Positions 12,325 through 24,390 of a DNA stretch of 64,000 nucleotides are shown in pieces. The stretch is from Gordionus sp. m RMFG-2023. Lineage: Eukaryota; Nematomorpha; Gordioida; Chordodea; Parachordodidae. The stretch is taken from the NCBI RefSeq assembly GCF_954871325.1, contig NC_088776.1, positions 59,854,954 to 59,918,953 on the forward strand. The letters run 5' to 3'. Made by a program: the position numbers and the translations under genes. The first letter of the stretch is position 1, and the number at the start of each line of letters is the position of its first letter. The notes beneath the pieces are model-generated. The model had not been told where the DNA came from, searched no databases, and saw nothing but the letters and a program-made list of their open reading frames with translations.

Positions 12325-12690
12325 TTGTTGGTAGGATATTATATTATTAGCGAAATTATTCTGGATAGTAATACAGCTAAAATCAGATACTCCCCTACAG
12401 AGCGTCCCAGCAACTCTGTAGAGGCATTACAATTATTTAAGGAAGCTTTAAACTTGAGAACAAATATCAAAACATTTTTAATAATATTGACAACACTTTC
12501 TATAACTACTTGCACCAATGAGAGGTCATTTTCTACATTGACTCGACTTAAAAGTTATTTAAGAGGCAACCTCTGGATGGATTGGCTCTTCCTAATATAT
12601 ATATAGAGATATTAATCCTACCCCAAATGAGGTCATAGAGGAAATGGCTAAAGGGCCACTAAGAATTAAGTTAAATATATATAAAATATA
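12325..12690 (+). pseudogene. hAT transposase C-terminal (dimerisation) fragment
   Basis: The plus strand encodes an ORF with FLIILTTLSITTCTNERSFS followed by TLTRLKSYLR. This is the signature of the hAT C-terminal dimerisation region as seen in animal zinc-finger MYM/hAT-like proteins. A frameshift near 12600 is followed by in-family sequence (DINPTPNEVIEEMAKGPLRI) ending at a stop near 12690. The N-terminal DNA-binding and catalytic parts are missing, so this is a relic. Confidence 0.75.
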
Positions 12691-13177
12691 AAGTTTTTAA
12701 ACATGGTATTTATAGTTTTTTTTTAATCAAAAGCAATCGAAATATATTTTCAAATAAGCGTTTATTAATTATAAATTTGCTTAGTTTACATAAAATTTTA
12801 TTTTGTTATTTATAAATTGTTTTACAATAGTTTATATAAAATTTATGTTTTGTTATGTATATAAATTTTTTTTAACATTTATTTTATATAGCATTTATAA
12901 TATTTTAATCTATAATTTAAATGTGTTATATAATACTACTAATTATAAAATATATCATTTATAATTAAAGCAATTTATATATGTATTAATAATAGTTATA
13001 AAGTATATATTTTTATAATTAAGTCAATATAATATTTATAATTAAAGCAATATAATATTTATATTTTTAAAATAATCTCTTTTTATTTGTAAAATTGATT
13101 TCTATAAAAGTATAATAAAATTGAAACGTATATCATCTATAAAAGTTATGCCCAAATGTGTTATTTTAATTAAAATT

Positions 13178-13392
13178 AGTGTTGTTAATGGCTCAATTTG
13201 AGCCGATATGGCTAAAACTCAATATATTAGCCAGAAAAATTATGCAAGTACTAAAAATTTTGCTTATGGATGATACAAAGGTTTATACATTATTCGAGAA
13301 ATCTCTAGGCTTGAGCAATATTTTTTTTAGCTAAAATATTGAGTTGGTCGTTTGTTAAAAATTGGCTCAAATATGAGCCCGTAACATTAGTT
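13178..13392. mobile_element. Fold-back MITE (family F)
   Basis: Starts GTGTTGTTAATGGCTCAATT and closes with TTGGCTCAAATATGAGCCCG followed by TAACATTAG. Inverted arms pair through CAATATATTAGCCAG and GGCTAAAATATTGAGTTGG. Confidence 0.72.
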
Positions 13393-13875
13393 ATAATAAC
13401 TATAAAACTGACAAAATAAAATTCATCACAAGTATAATCTAATACACTAGATTATTACACTTGGAACAGACTTTTGGTTGGATCTTTAGAATGAAAATGA
13501 AAAGGTTTAAAAATTGCTTTCCATTTTCGATTTTATTATCTATAGATTTTAAGTTATTTTTAGTTAGATGGCTTCTTAAAATACATAGAAAATAAACGCT
13601 TCGTAAATATATTTTCGAATAGTATTAAAAATCAAAGTATTATGGCTTAAATTCCAACAAACCATATCAGAAATTTTATCAGAGGTGGCCTATTATAATT
13701 TTACGAAAAAAAAATCGGATATTTGTGGGAAAAGCCTTAAAATAGAAAAAAGAGTTCTTATTTTTTTTAAATTAAATATTTGGTGGTTGTTGAAGCAAAA
13801 AACGCTGTACGATGAACCGACATCATACATCATTTATAACAATTATAATTTCAGCAAATATTTGGAAAGAGTTTA

Positions 13876-13935
13876 GAAGGAAGGAAGGAAGGAAGGAAGG
13901 AAGGAAGGAAGGAAGGAAAAAAGAAAGAAAGAAAG
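13876..13935. repeat. (GAAG)n/(AAAG)n microsatellite
   Basis: About ten GGAA/GAAG units followed by several AAAG units. DNA between 12700 and 14200 outside this and the MITE is extremely AT-rich and shows no gene. Confidence 0.95.
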
Positions 13936-14958
13936 ATTAAATTTGTATAATTCTAATTTATATTATGATTTAAAATTATTATAAAATTATGCCCCTGTCT
14001 TCCCCCTTCCTCTACGCATGAATAAAGGATCGGCGTAGTTATACATTCAAATAAAAAATAAATATTGTATACATTTGCTCATTTCCTATTTCCGGTACCC
14101 CCCCCCCCAAAAAAAGATATATTTCGAGATAGCATTCAATTTAGATAAAATATAAACTCTTCTAACCATTTACATTTAAGTCACAATAAAAATGGATGAA
14201 GAAAAATTTATATTTTTTTAGTTTTTCATCTTAGAAAGCCATCTTTTTTTAAAATTTTCTCCCTTTGATTCTACACATCCTGGAGAGATGCAAAATAGCA
14301 AAATAGTTCTTTTTCGGATCAAGGATCTTGAGAGAAGAAAATACTTTTCGCTACTCTGAAGGCCCATAACAAACTCCGGATATGTTTGTGCTTAGATCTT
14401 TTAAAGTTTTTAAATGGAAACATCATTCCAAGTTTACACTTATTTATTCACTGAAAGGTGTCGCATTCAAATCATTGACATGATTTCCCGCCAAAAAATG
14501 ATACGAAAGGAATAATTAGAAATTTTGATATTTAGAACTAGTATATATGCGTAAGTCTAGATGAGACAATAAGTAATTGGTAGCAATCGACTTAGACTTT
14601 AAAAAAAAAACTAAATTCTTATTTCACTACTCAGAAATTAACAATATACCCTTAATACTTATATTACTTCAAAAAAAAAATATAGGAAGATTGGTGAGTA
14701 AATAATTTTAGGGAAAAAAAAATCTAAATCCTTATTTAAGGGAAATATGCTGCATTTAGGCATCTAAAAAGCCTATTAAAAAAATTAATCTTTATTTATA
14801 AACTTTTAACACATTATATATATATATATTATAAAAAAAAAATATAAGATCACATTAGAATCTTAACCAAAAAGATGAATAAAATTTAACACACCGATGA
14901 AATCTTTCAAAATGGAAGATTAGAAGTTCTGAAGCCACTACTCAGCTCATTAGTAAGA

Positions 14959-16070
14959 TCATTGTTTAGGACTATCTATAAAGGTATCGTAATCAAAGTA
15001 TTCTGTCATTGAAGTCAACTGAGCCTTTTCTTTCTCCCATTGTACTCTTCTATAGATATATTATTTTTGATTTAAATATATAGGAACTCTTTAATTTTTC
15101 ATTATTTTAAACATTTTTATGTAAGTGATAAATTGTCTAAAATATTTAACAATTTTTATTAAAACTTTAAAGGCAGCCTATACCATTTTAGAGATCTGCA
15201 AAGTTGGGCTCGGGTCTAAGTCTATTTAAAATAATCGGGTTCGGGCCGGGTTTAATATTTTTAAGAAAAATTCGGGCCGGGTCGAGTGGTTGAAATTTTT
15301 TAAAATATATCTATATTTATCAATTTTATAGTGAATTTTTTATGATTATTGAAACTAAACTCCGTACAACATATGCCTTTTAATTTGAGTGTAAAAATTA
15401 ATTTCTATATTTAAATAAATTCGGGTCGGGCCTTTTAAAAAAAATTTGGGTTCGAGCCGGGCCGGCAAAACCTTTTTAAAATCGGGCCGGGCTTGTAAAA
15501 TTAGGCCCGATGCGGCACTAATTAGGATACGTATATAAAGAAATTTAAATGACGCTTCGAAAACTCAATTATAACCAAAGAGATCTAAAATTAAAGGAAA
15601 TACATTTTGCCCAAAATGCCTATTTTTTAGACCTTTAGAGGCCAGCATCTCAGCATGCTGTTCGGAGTTGAAGGTTAAAATATATGCCAATCTAGTAAAA
15701 AAAAAAAAATTTTTTTAGAAAGATCTGAGGAGGTAGAGTTGAAACTCTTGTTTATTTACCTTAGAATTAAATTCCACCATATATATATACTCGAGAACTA
15801 TAAGTATGATAATTAAATGTAATAGTTACTTAGCCTCTTCTTCGGCCTGAATTTCAGCAGGTGATTCTAATTATTTTTAAAAAATAAGTATATATATATA
15901 TATATCTATTAGTTAAGGGTTATGTTCTTTTACTTTGAGGCGATAGGCTAACTATTAAGGTTGGAATCACATCCCAACCTCCTTTTCCTCAAGATTAATT
16001 TTTTTTAAAAAAATTTAGAAATGGAAATGGCCATAGACAATATACTAACCCATCTCCCTTAACTTTTTAT
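14959..16070 (-). CDS. Small conserved gene, copy B (three short exons, 43 aa)
   Basis: Proposed exons: 16050-16070 (21 nt, acceptor-like TTTTTTTTAG before it, donor GTTAGT), 15830-15866 (37 nt, donor GTAACT) and 14959-15049 (91 nt, ending TGA). With the ATG at 16053 the product is 43 residues: MESPAEIQAEEEAK, then RVQWEKEKAQLTSMTEYFDY, then DTFIDSPKQ. The phases fit at both junctions and all splice sites recur in copy C. The peptide is charged and predicted to be helical, without signal peptide or membrane segment. The family is not recognised. It could equally be the C-terminus of a longer protein whose upstream exons I cannot see. It lies downstream of LRR gene 2 on the same strand, as the other copies do with their LRR genes. 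A MITE of about 330 bp sits in intron 2. Confidence 0.55.
15183..15530. mobile_element. GC-rich MITE in intron 2 of small gene B
   Basis: Carries repeated GGGCCGGG/TCGGGCCGGG motifs, with AATCGGGTTCGGGCCGGG on the left and AATCGGGCCGGGCTTGTAAA near the right end. Copy C of the same intron runs straight from AACTTTAAGGC to ACGCTTCG near 25355 without it, so C is the empty site. A small related cluster lies at 11470-11515. Confidence 0.68.
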
Positions 16071-16504
16071 CTAAAAAAAAACTTTAAAAAAAGGGGAAAA
16101 AAATAAAAATAAATATTATTTTAAAGCAAAATTTTTAAACATTTTTAAAAATTGAAGTTAGATTTTTTTTTTTGAAAAACATTGTGTCCTAAATATATTG
16201 AATAACAAACCTCAAAATTTATAAAAATTCTGTATATTCTTCGCAAATTAATAAATTTATAAAAAATTTATATATTTTCGCAAATTAAATATATTTATCA
16301 AAACGTGTCCAAATTCCATTAATTTTTTTATTCTTAATTGAAGAAATATGATTTAGAACACAATTTAATTTTTTTACATTAAAAATAGCTTATATTAATT
16401 TATTTTTTCTTATAAAATAAATTAATATATATTTTTTTACATTTTTTATATATAGGACAGAGCCTTAACAAATATTAGCTAAACATGTAAAATGAATTGT
16501 GAAA

Positions 16505-16680
16505 AAGTTCGCTACTGGGAAATTTATTATGCAAGCCTTAAGATTTTGATCATATGTGACACATAGGTTTGAATATGCATTAACGAAATCTTGAGACTCG
16601 GACTATATTTTTCCGGCTAAAATTTTGAGTTAGCCGTTTAAAATCGGCTCAAATCGAACCGTTTAACAACACTACCTTTA
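16505..16680. mobile_element. Fold-back MITE (family F)
   Basis: The right arm is clear: GGCTAAAATTTTGAGTTAGC, AAAATCGGCTCAAATCGAAC and CGTTTAACAACACTACC. The left arm is decayed (GCAAGCCTTAAGATTTTGAT). Confidence 0.65.
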
Positions 16681-16862
16681 ACCATTAGCATTTTTAAAAA
16701 AAATAATCAATTTTCAAACATCTGATCCCGAGTGAATTCGTATTCCTCATACATAACATACAAATACAAATCAATATTTTCAAAATTTAACTGATTGTTC
16801 CTTTTTAGGAACTCGAAAATAATAATATTATTATTTTTTAAACATTTTTATAGATATTATAT

Positions 16863-18150
16863 CGCCGGGGTGGCCTAGTAGAAGACTTGGAAACAGAGGG
16901 TCTCAGGTTCGATCCTGGTAAGGAACTTAAATATTTTCCGGTTTTTCTTCGATGAACTGATGTGTAAAGACATATGGTAAGATTAATTTCGGAGCTAGAG
17001 ATGACACCCCGGGGATACTTGTCCAATAAACAAAAATGAAGGACCCAAATGAAAATATGGAAGCTAGGGCGTTCCCTCCAAGCGACGAGCAGGGTGTAGA
17101 CCTCCATCCAGCGAAAAGTAAAATAAAGGTCAAAGCAAGGAAGACAAGATTAGCAAGTTTGAATATTGGGACACTTAAAGGTACGACGAGATAAGTGACA
17201 TCAATGTTGAACAAGAGAAATATAGATATAGCGTGCATACAAGAGACGAAATGGAAAGGTCAGAAGACATTAATGATTGGAGATGGGTATAAATTGTACT
17301 ATAATGGAATTGTTAGCAATAGGAACGGTGTCGGCATCATCCTCAGACAAGATCTAACCTCTTAAGTGGTAGAAGTCTACAGGATTTCTGATAGGCTAAT
17401 GAAGATAAAACTCTGCATTGGTCAATCTAAACATCCTTTCAGCATATGCTCCTCAAACGGGTTGCAAGGAAGAAGAGAAAGATGACTTTAGAGCTATCCT
17501 TGATGAAGCTGTGATGGAAATCCTTAAGGATGATCTAGTCATAATAGGTGGTGACTTAAATGCGCATGTGGGAAAAGCAAACAATAGCTACAAAAGGCAT
17601 CAATGTGGTTTTGGATAAGAAGAAAGGATGAAGGAGAGCATATACTGAAATTTGCGCAAGATTTCAACCTTGCCTTAACAAACACATACTATAGGAAAAT
17701 AGACCGTCATTTAATAACATATGAATGTGGTAGTACAAGGAAAACACAGATAGATTACATGCTAATCTCTCGCAGAAGATTAAAAGATGTAATAGACTGC
17801 AAAGTCATTCCAGGAGAAGATATCGCCCCTCAACACAAGCTACTAGTTATGGATTTACACATCTCAAATAAATCCCCTCAAAATAAAATAAAACTTGAAC
17901 CATGCATCAAATGGGGTAAACTAAAAACAATGACAGATGCCTTCAATCAATGAAAACATTGAAACAATAGATTCCTTACAATGAAGAAATGTTGACAGAT
18001 CTTTCATCCAGATTAATAGACACTGACAAATCGACACTAGGCTTGACAAGGGGAGGCAACAAATCATACAAAGAACTATGGTGGTGGAATGAAGAGGTAC
18101 AAACTACTATAAAGAAGAAAAACGATGATAGTACTTTTAAATAATATAGA
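16863..18150 (+). pseudogene. RTE-like LINE, 5' part: tRNA-like head plus endonuclease domain
   Basis: After a tRNA-like 5' segment the plus strand encodes a broken apurinic-type endonuclease of the RTE kind. Pieces in several frames include KTRLASLNIGTLKG, DIACIQETKWKGQ, GDGYKLYYNG, an AYAPQTG motif, LVIIGGDLNAHVGKA, and further on THLITYECG-type sequence with IDYMLISRRRLKDVIDCKVI and PGEDIAPQHKLLVMDL. The catalytic Q-E-T, G-G-D-x-N-A-H and final Q-H stretches are recognisable. Stops and frameshifts (near 17190, 17360, 17617) make it inactive. It breaks off before any reverse transcriptase, about 150 bases before a CT microsatellite. Loss of the 3' part is unusual, because LINEs normally lose their 5' end. 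Confidence 0.82.
16871..16916 (+). promoter_or_regulatory. Pol III-type A box and B box at the LINE 5' end
   Basis: TGGCCTAGTAG (16871-16881) fits the A-box consensus TRGYNNARNNG. GGTTCGATCCT (16906-16916) fits the B box GGTTCGANNCC. Spacing is right for a tRNA-type internal promoter. The segment does not fold into a clean tRNA (no matching acceptor arm seen), so this looks like a tRNA-derived head rather than a tRNA gene. Confidence 0.55.
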
Positions 18151-18269
18151 AAATATAATAAACTAAACCTCATTAGCCTATATCCTGTATTAATGATTGA
18201 AAAAAGTTTGTTTTATAAAACGTATTTGACACTGGTTCCCAAGCCTTAGGTATTTCTCTGTTATTTATA

Positions 18270-18560
18270 CATTCTCTTCTCTTTTCTTCTCTTGTCTTGT
18301 CTTGTCTTCTTCTCTTCTCTTCTCTTCTCTTCTCTTCTCTTCTCTTCTCTTCTCTTCTCTTCTCTTCTCTTCTCTTCTCTCTTCTCTTCTCTTCTCTTCT
18401 CTTCTCTTCTCTTCTCTTCTCTCTCTTCTCTCTCTTCTCTTCTCTTCTCTTCTCTTCTCTTCTCTTCTCTTCTCTTCTTCTTCTCTTCTCTTCTCTTCTC
18501 TCTCTTCTCTTCTCTTCTCTTCTCTTCTCTCTCTTCTCTTAGTGGCCTTTAAATATTAAT

Positions 18561-18592
<32 letters not shown>
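18270..18592. repeat. (TCTCT/TTCTC)n microsatellite and (TA)n next to the stop of LRR gene 2
   Basis: About 270 bases of CTTCT repeats, then AGTGGCCTTTAAATATTAAT and a (TA)16 run ending at the stop codon. On the LRR transcript this would read as GA-rich repeat in the 3' UTR or just beyond. All three plus-strand frames are open but repetitive and not genes. Confidence 0.97.
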
Positions 18593-18597
<5 letters not shown>

Positions 18598-20858
18598 TAC
18601 TCATTGGTTTATCGCTTTTAATTCGACTTGCAAAAAAATTTGAACATTTTAGGATTATGCCTGCAAAAAATTTTGAGATAACGCCTCCAAAAAAATGCCC
18701 GATTATGAGAATTGTTAATCCCGTCAATACAAGAGAACAAATTATGATAGCTATTTTGCCATCTGAATTTGATTTGCGGTCCCATACATTTAAAAATTCG
18801 TCTGACACTATCCTGGCCTTTATTGTCGTTGTATCCGCGAGGATAGATGTATCAACGGGTGATTCAAAAAGTGTCTCCATCGTGGATTTATTCGGGTTGA
18901 ACTTGGCAACGTTAACATCTGGAGATAATGATTGGCACCGCGTTCTAAAATAATTGTACGCGAACGATTTATCTAAAGCGTAAACGGGAATTTGGATTAT
19001 ATTAAACTGTTCCAGGCCAATGGTAATGTCCCCATATCTTTCCTTCAACTTGGGGTAAGCATGTCGAATTTCTACGTTACCATAATCGGGCAGAGGTTCT
19101 AGTAGCCGAAATTTGCACTGGTAGTCAACTCCGATTATCTCTCTTATGCGATTAGTCGTAGAGGTTACATTATCCCCTAAAGATTTCCGCTTATTTTCCA
19201 CGTATGAATATAAATAATTAAAATAATGGTAGGTTTGGCAGTTACAAGTCACATTAAGTTTTATATTAAGACTTTGAATATTGGGTAGTTTTTGTAGGAG
19301 AGTGACACTTGGCTGATTTATAAAATTCTCAGTTAGGGACAAATATCTTAAACTTTGGGGAAAGGACATGTTTTCCAAAGTGGTTATTTCCATGTGTATC
19401 AAGCTTAAAGATTCCAAATTGGGGAGAAATGAGTTTGAGAACATTGTAGACACATGTGGCAAAGGGATCCCGAAAAAGTTAATTTCTTTTAAATTACTGC
19501 AATATTTAAAGACCAGAGGCGACGCGTCATGAACATACGTATATATCATTTTGAGGGATACTAATTTGGCGCATAAATTTGGGCTCAAAAATTTGTTGGA
19601 TAAAAGAGTGATATCCCCCTGGAAAAGGGTTAAATTTTCGATATTCAAATCGAATAAAATGTATGAATCATTTTCTAAGAAATTCGTGCGACCTATTTCC
19701 ATGGTTATGTTTTGCGGTTTTGTCCTCAAAAAACGTGTCAAATTTGCGAATATCCCTGCGACTATCACTAAATTTTGGCAGGATACGTATAAATTGGATT
19801 CAATGCTGCATTCGCACATTTTATTTGTTGGACAGTCGTTTGATGAATGGCAAAATATGTTTGCCTGCTTTTTTTCGATTTCTAACAGATCGTACCCCAT
19901 CATCAACGTGAAACAATCGGTTGGAGTGTACACGAAATTATTTGGCGGGTCACGCGAGGTTAATATTTTTTTAGCCACCCATACATTAAACGCTATGATA
20001 AACTCCATAGCGGCGCAATCGCAATTTAACGGATTCTCTTTAACTGAAAAATCAATCAGCTGATTATTCTTTAACAAATTTATTATAATTGCCGGCACAT
20101 ACGTGAACCCGTTACCATATAGTTGAAGAGATCTAAGAGAATTTGGAAGGGTACTGTTATCCGAGAAAACGTTATTAAATAAGAGAGAGTACGATATGGA
20201 TAATGTTTTAAGAACAGGGAGGTGTTTAGAATTCAAGTAGATTTCTTTATATGGCGTCTCGTCTAACACAAGTTGTTCTAGTAGGGTACTATTCACGAAT
20301 ATCTCCGAGGAAAATTTACTTCCAAAATTTCCTATATAGGAAAAACTTTTTAGATGCCTATTGTAACTTAAAAAATTTTTAGGTATCACAATTATATTAT
20401 TGTAATACAACTTTAAGGAAATCAAATTAGGTAAAAGGGCGAGCATATTGTCGCATACCGATGAGATAGAGTTGTAAGATAGTGACAAATTTACGTTAGA
20501 ATTTACGAGCGATACTTTTTTAGAGGAACTGAACTTGAATGGACAAACAGTTTTACTCTCGAACAATGTCGGCGACATTTCAACGAGTAACGAAATGAAA
20601 TAAGCCCTCGAGTTCAATACGTAATCGAGTTTGGAGGTGATATCGAATAACGGATCTAATTTACTTAGGTCTTTACATTCGATATTTAACCTGAAGGTTT
20701 TGTTTAGTTCCCTGGTATCATCTAGCTTACATTCCGAATTTACTAATATAAAAATATATATATAATTCAATTTTATATATGAAGGGGATAATAAAGAACT
20801 AACCTCCCATGCCATGGTACAATAATATAGAAATTGTTACAATTATGTAAAACGACAT
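18593..20858 (-). CDS. LRR type I membrane protein, paralogue 2
   Basis: Exons 20804-20858 and 18593-20742, separated by a 61-nt intron (donor GTTAGT, acceptor TATTAG), give 734 residues. Exon 1 encodes the signal peptide MSFYIIVTISILLYHGMG. A naive ORF starting at MAWEV reads through the intron and should not be used. The first LRR block (about residues 118-254) contains LALLPNLISLKLYYNN and ends in the cap NPLNCDCAAMEF. A cysteine cluster follows (CPTNKMCECS, about 322-345; LRRNT-like), then a second LRR block with FLPNLESLSLIHMEITTLE and a CNCQTYHYFNYL cap. The membrane helix is about 682-707, and the short basic tail ends KSDKPMSK. Many N-glycosylation sites fit an extracellular ectodomain. 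There is no signalling domain in the tail, so the protein may act with a partner. Very similar to paralogue 3, less so to paralogue 1. Confidence 0.88.
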
Positions 20859-21125
20859 AGTCGGAAGAACGCATTTGTCATTTTTCCGGGATATTTTTAC
20901 ATTGCAATTGTTTTATAATAAATAATAATAATATATATTATATAAAGAGATAAAAAAATAGATAAAAAAATTTAAAATCAATCAATAATCGAAAGCAATA
21001 AATACTTACTTTACGCAACAAACCAAGATTAGATTTAAAAAAATAAATAAAAATGAGCCGTGTTTTATCTTAAATAAATAACTATCTCTCAGTTTATAGG
21101 CGCTTGAGCAATGGTGTGCAATACA
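20859..21125 (-). promoter_or_regulatory. Shared 5' flank of LRR gene 2
   Basis: Same ordered blocks as at the other copies: GACTATGTCG over the start, CCGGGATATTT, AAAGAGATA, ATCAATCAATAATC, AAGCAATAAATACTTACTTT, ACGCAACAAACC and GTTTATAGGCGC. Probable promoter and 5' UTR; no individual site can be named. Confidence 0.45.
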
Positions 21126-21489
21126 GGTTCTACAAATGAGCGGGCCTTTAGATCTTCCCACGCCCACCTACACTTTAGGCGAAAACGTTAGGCAGTGGAC
21201 AGGCATAACCAATCAAATTATTTAAAAAAATATATATAAACCCACCTAAGTTGATCTTCTATGATAATCACCCCCCCCCCTCCACATCCCATATATGATA
21301 TAATGTATTTTTTTTTCTTCTGCTAGAAGGCATTGGAGAAGATCTTCGCTGTCCATTCATAACCGAAAGTTAGATCAAAAAAAAAGGCTGAGTCATGGTC
21401 AAATTTAAGAATACATATGTTTGACATGTCGATAAAACTTTGAGAAGTTTAAGTTGTTCATTACATGTTCGATTCGGACATCGATCCGA

Positions 21490-24390
21490 ATTGGGCTTTT
21501 TAACATTACCAGCGTGCAATGCCAATAATAAGCTAGGGTTATCGCCTGACTCACAATGAAAACGGTTAAGGAAGTTATTTGTGGATAGAATGCGAATAAC
21601 ATGCTGGAATGTGGGTACGTTGACGGGAAAGAGCTTCGAGGTCGCACAATTGCTAAAAAGAAGAAAGGTACACATCGCCTGCTTACAAGAGACGAGGTGG
21701 AATGGAACTAAAGCTCGGGAGTTAGGAGAGGGTTACAAGTTATTCTACAGTCACCAAATCCTAGAAACGGGGTCGGTATCTTTCTAAGCGAATCGTCCAA
21801 GGACAAGGTGGTGGAAGTCAAAAGATGTTCAGACAGGTTAATGTGGGTGAAGATTGCAGATCAAGGAGGCTTCCTAACCGCTTTGTGCGCGTATGCTCCT
21901 CAAATTGGGTGTGTGGAATCAGAGAAAGATATATTCTTCGATTCATTGGAAAAAGAGATACAAGGAATACGACAGGAAGAAAAGCTAATTATTGGGGCGG
22001 ACTTCAATGCCCACATAGGAAAAGATCGTCTCGAGTATGAACGAAATCGGCTATGGGCATGGTCTGAAGAACAAGGAAGGGGAAAAACTTCTCCTAGTAT
22101 CCCAAGCATATGACATGGCGATCGTTAACACTTATTTTCAAAAGCGTGAAGATCATATTGTGACTTAAAGAAGTGGAAAGCATTTTAGTCACATTGACTA
22201 TCTGCTTATACGGCGAAAGGATTTACGGAGGATCAAAGATTGCAAAGTAATACCGGGAGAAGAAATCGCCAGGCAACATCGTCCACTTGTCATGGATCTT
22301 GAAAGAAAAGGGTTTTCAGAAAGAAGAAAGGTTTATGAACCTCGAATTAAGTATGATGAAATGCTAAAGGACATGCCGACGAACAATAAATACCATCAGA
22401 AAGCCTCCACACTCTTGGGTTCCAGGAAGTTAGAAAATAACGTAGACGACGATTGGGAGACGCTAACTGAAGACATAAAGGAAACGGCGATTCAGATTCT
22501 AGGACAGACCAAAGGTGGCAAAGCTTTGAATAGGGAACTATGGTAGTGGAATCAATCGGTTAGGGATTTCATCGAAAGAAAAAAAATTCTATATAGACGG
22601 TGGCATAAATCTAAAAAGTCGGAGGATTATCAAGAATATGGGGAGGCAAAGAGAGGTGCGAAGAAGGCCGTTGCAATAGCGAAGAATGCTGCGTACACCG
22701 AGATGGCAAACAAACTGGATCATAAAGGGAGCGACAGGCTTATGTACAAATTGGCTAAGATAAGGTAGAAGAAAAGTCTAAATGTCGGAGTCCTTAAAAT
22801 AGTCAAAAATGAGGAGGGTAAAACCTTATTCAAGCCGTAGGAGGCGATGGAAAGGTGGAAAGGATATTTCAAGGAACTTATGAATATTGCTATTGACAAA
22901 GATTTCCTTCCAGATATTGAACCAAACATAGTATGGTCGAACTCTTTCAGGAGGATGAAATTAGGAAGCAAACGAACAAGATGCAAAAAGGAAAAGCTAA
23001 TGGCCCAGATGGAATTCCTATGGAAGCATCGGTCGGATGGCGGGAAGAAGGAGACACGACCATGACGAACCTCCTTAACAAGATATTGGGAGAAGAACGA
23101 ATTCCTAATCAGGAGAACGAGCACGATTATACCCTTATTCAAAGGCAAAGGAGACAATTAGGAGTGTGGTAATTACAGAGGTATCAAGCTAACTTGCCAC
23201 TCCTTGAAACTTATGGAAAGGATCTTAGTAACAAGGCTGAAGAACGATATGGAAATATCGACTAACCAATTCGGATTTGTGGCCGGATCCACAATCGATC
23301 CGATCTTCGCACTAAGACAAATGATGGATAAATATGGAGAAAAGAAAAGAAACCTACATATGGTCTTTATTGACTTGGAGAAAGCTTATGACACGGTCCC
23401 TCGCGATTTAATATGGTGGTGCTTGAGAAAACAAAATATCCCTGACGCATATGTACGGCTTATGAAATATATCTATGAAGCCTCAACTTCTTGCGTTAGA
23501 ACGACAGTTGGAGACTATAAACCTTTTGGGGTTAAATTGGATTACATCAAGGATCTGATCTAAGTCCTTTTTTATTCAATATAATTATGGACACGATAAC
23601 AAGAGACATCCAGAAGCCATCTCCTTGGTGTATGCTATATGCCGATGATATAGTACTATGCGAAGAGACAAAGGAGAAAGTATTCGAAGAAACCGAAAAG
23701 TGGTCAAAACGCTTAGCTGGATATGGTTTAAAGGTCAACAATCGAAAAACGGTATACATGGAGATAAACGTTACAGACACCCCATCGCTGGATGACCAAT
23801 TAAAGTACCCATAAGTAGACAGGTTTACATACCTAGGATGTTACATCAAGAGGGAGGTTGCGCAAAAGAAGTCAATGCACGGATCCAAAAAGGATGGCTT
23901 AGATGGCGAAGTATATCCGGTGTAATGTGCGACAAAAAGATGCCAATATGGTGAAAAGCAAATCTTACAAATCCATCGTAAGACCGGTGTTACTCTATGG
24001 AAGTGAAACATTGGCAGAAGCCACGGAGATGAGAATGATACGGTGGAGCTTGGGGTATACTAAACTCGACCCTATGACGAATGACTGTCTCCGAGCAAAA
24101 TGGGTATATTCAACCTATGGCGGACTGGATAAACGAAAATCGATTAAGGTGGTATGATCATATACTAAGAAGGGAGACGAATGATGTAAATCGAAAAGTA
24201 TTGGACATGGAGGTGCCGGGGAAGAGAGAAAGAGGACGACCTCGAGTTACGTGGAAAGGTCAAGTAGACAAAGTTATGATGACTAAGAAGATAAATTTCG
24301 GACATGGCCCTTACTCGATCAAGATAGAAGAAACTTATCAAAACAAACACCACTACTGTGGGACCATATGCATGATAAAGAAGAGAGGGT
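21490..24390 (+). pseudogene. Decayed full-length RTE-like LINE (endonuclease plus reverse transcriptase)
   Basis: Endonuclease motifs appear from 21590: RITCWNVGTLTGKSFEVAQL, HIACLQETRWNG, LCAYAPQ, KLIIGADFNAHIGKD (about 21970-22030), then in another frame HIDYLLIRR and CKVIPGEEIARQHRPLVMDL. The reverse transcriptase follows: KMQKGKANGPDGIPMEA (about 22980), KLMERILVTRLKN with TNQFGFVAGSTIDPIFALRQ, HMVFIDLEKAYDTVPRDLIW (about 23360), GLHQGSDLSPFLFNIIMD (frameshift near 23530) and the YADDIVLCEE active-site box at 23636. The C-terminal RLRWYDHILRRE and GKRERGRPRVTWKG at 24140-24260 are typical of RTE proteins. At least five frameshifts or stops make it non-functional. It interrupts the flank of the LRR unit: homology to 30.83-30.96 kb stops near 21490, and unit homology to 14.2 kb resumes near 24390. 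Confidence 0.88.

Noticed and set aside
16863-16920. A functional tRNA gene
   Set aside because: A and B boxes are good, but no acceptor-stem pairing and no clear anticodon arm; it is continuous with LINE sequence.
16838-17238. Minus-strand ORFs of 89 and 103 codons
   Set aside because: They are antisense to the RTE endonuclease relic and carry no known motif.
18292-18559. Three overlapping plus-strand ORFs of Ser/Leu/Phe
   Set aside because: CT microsatellite; all frames open by composition.
20743-20815. MAWEV start of the long ORF of LRR gene 2
   Set aside because: This frame reads through a 61-nt GT-AG intron; the paralogues and the in-frame signal peptide at 20804-20858 support the spliced start at 20858.
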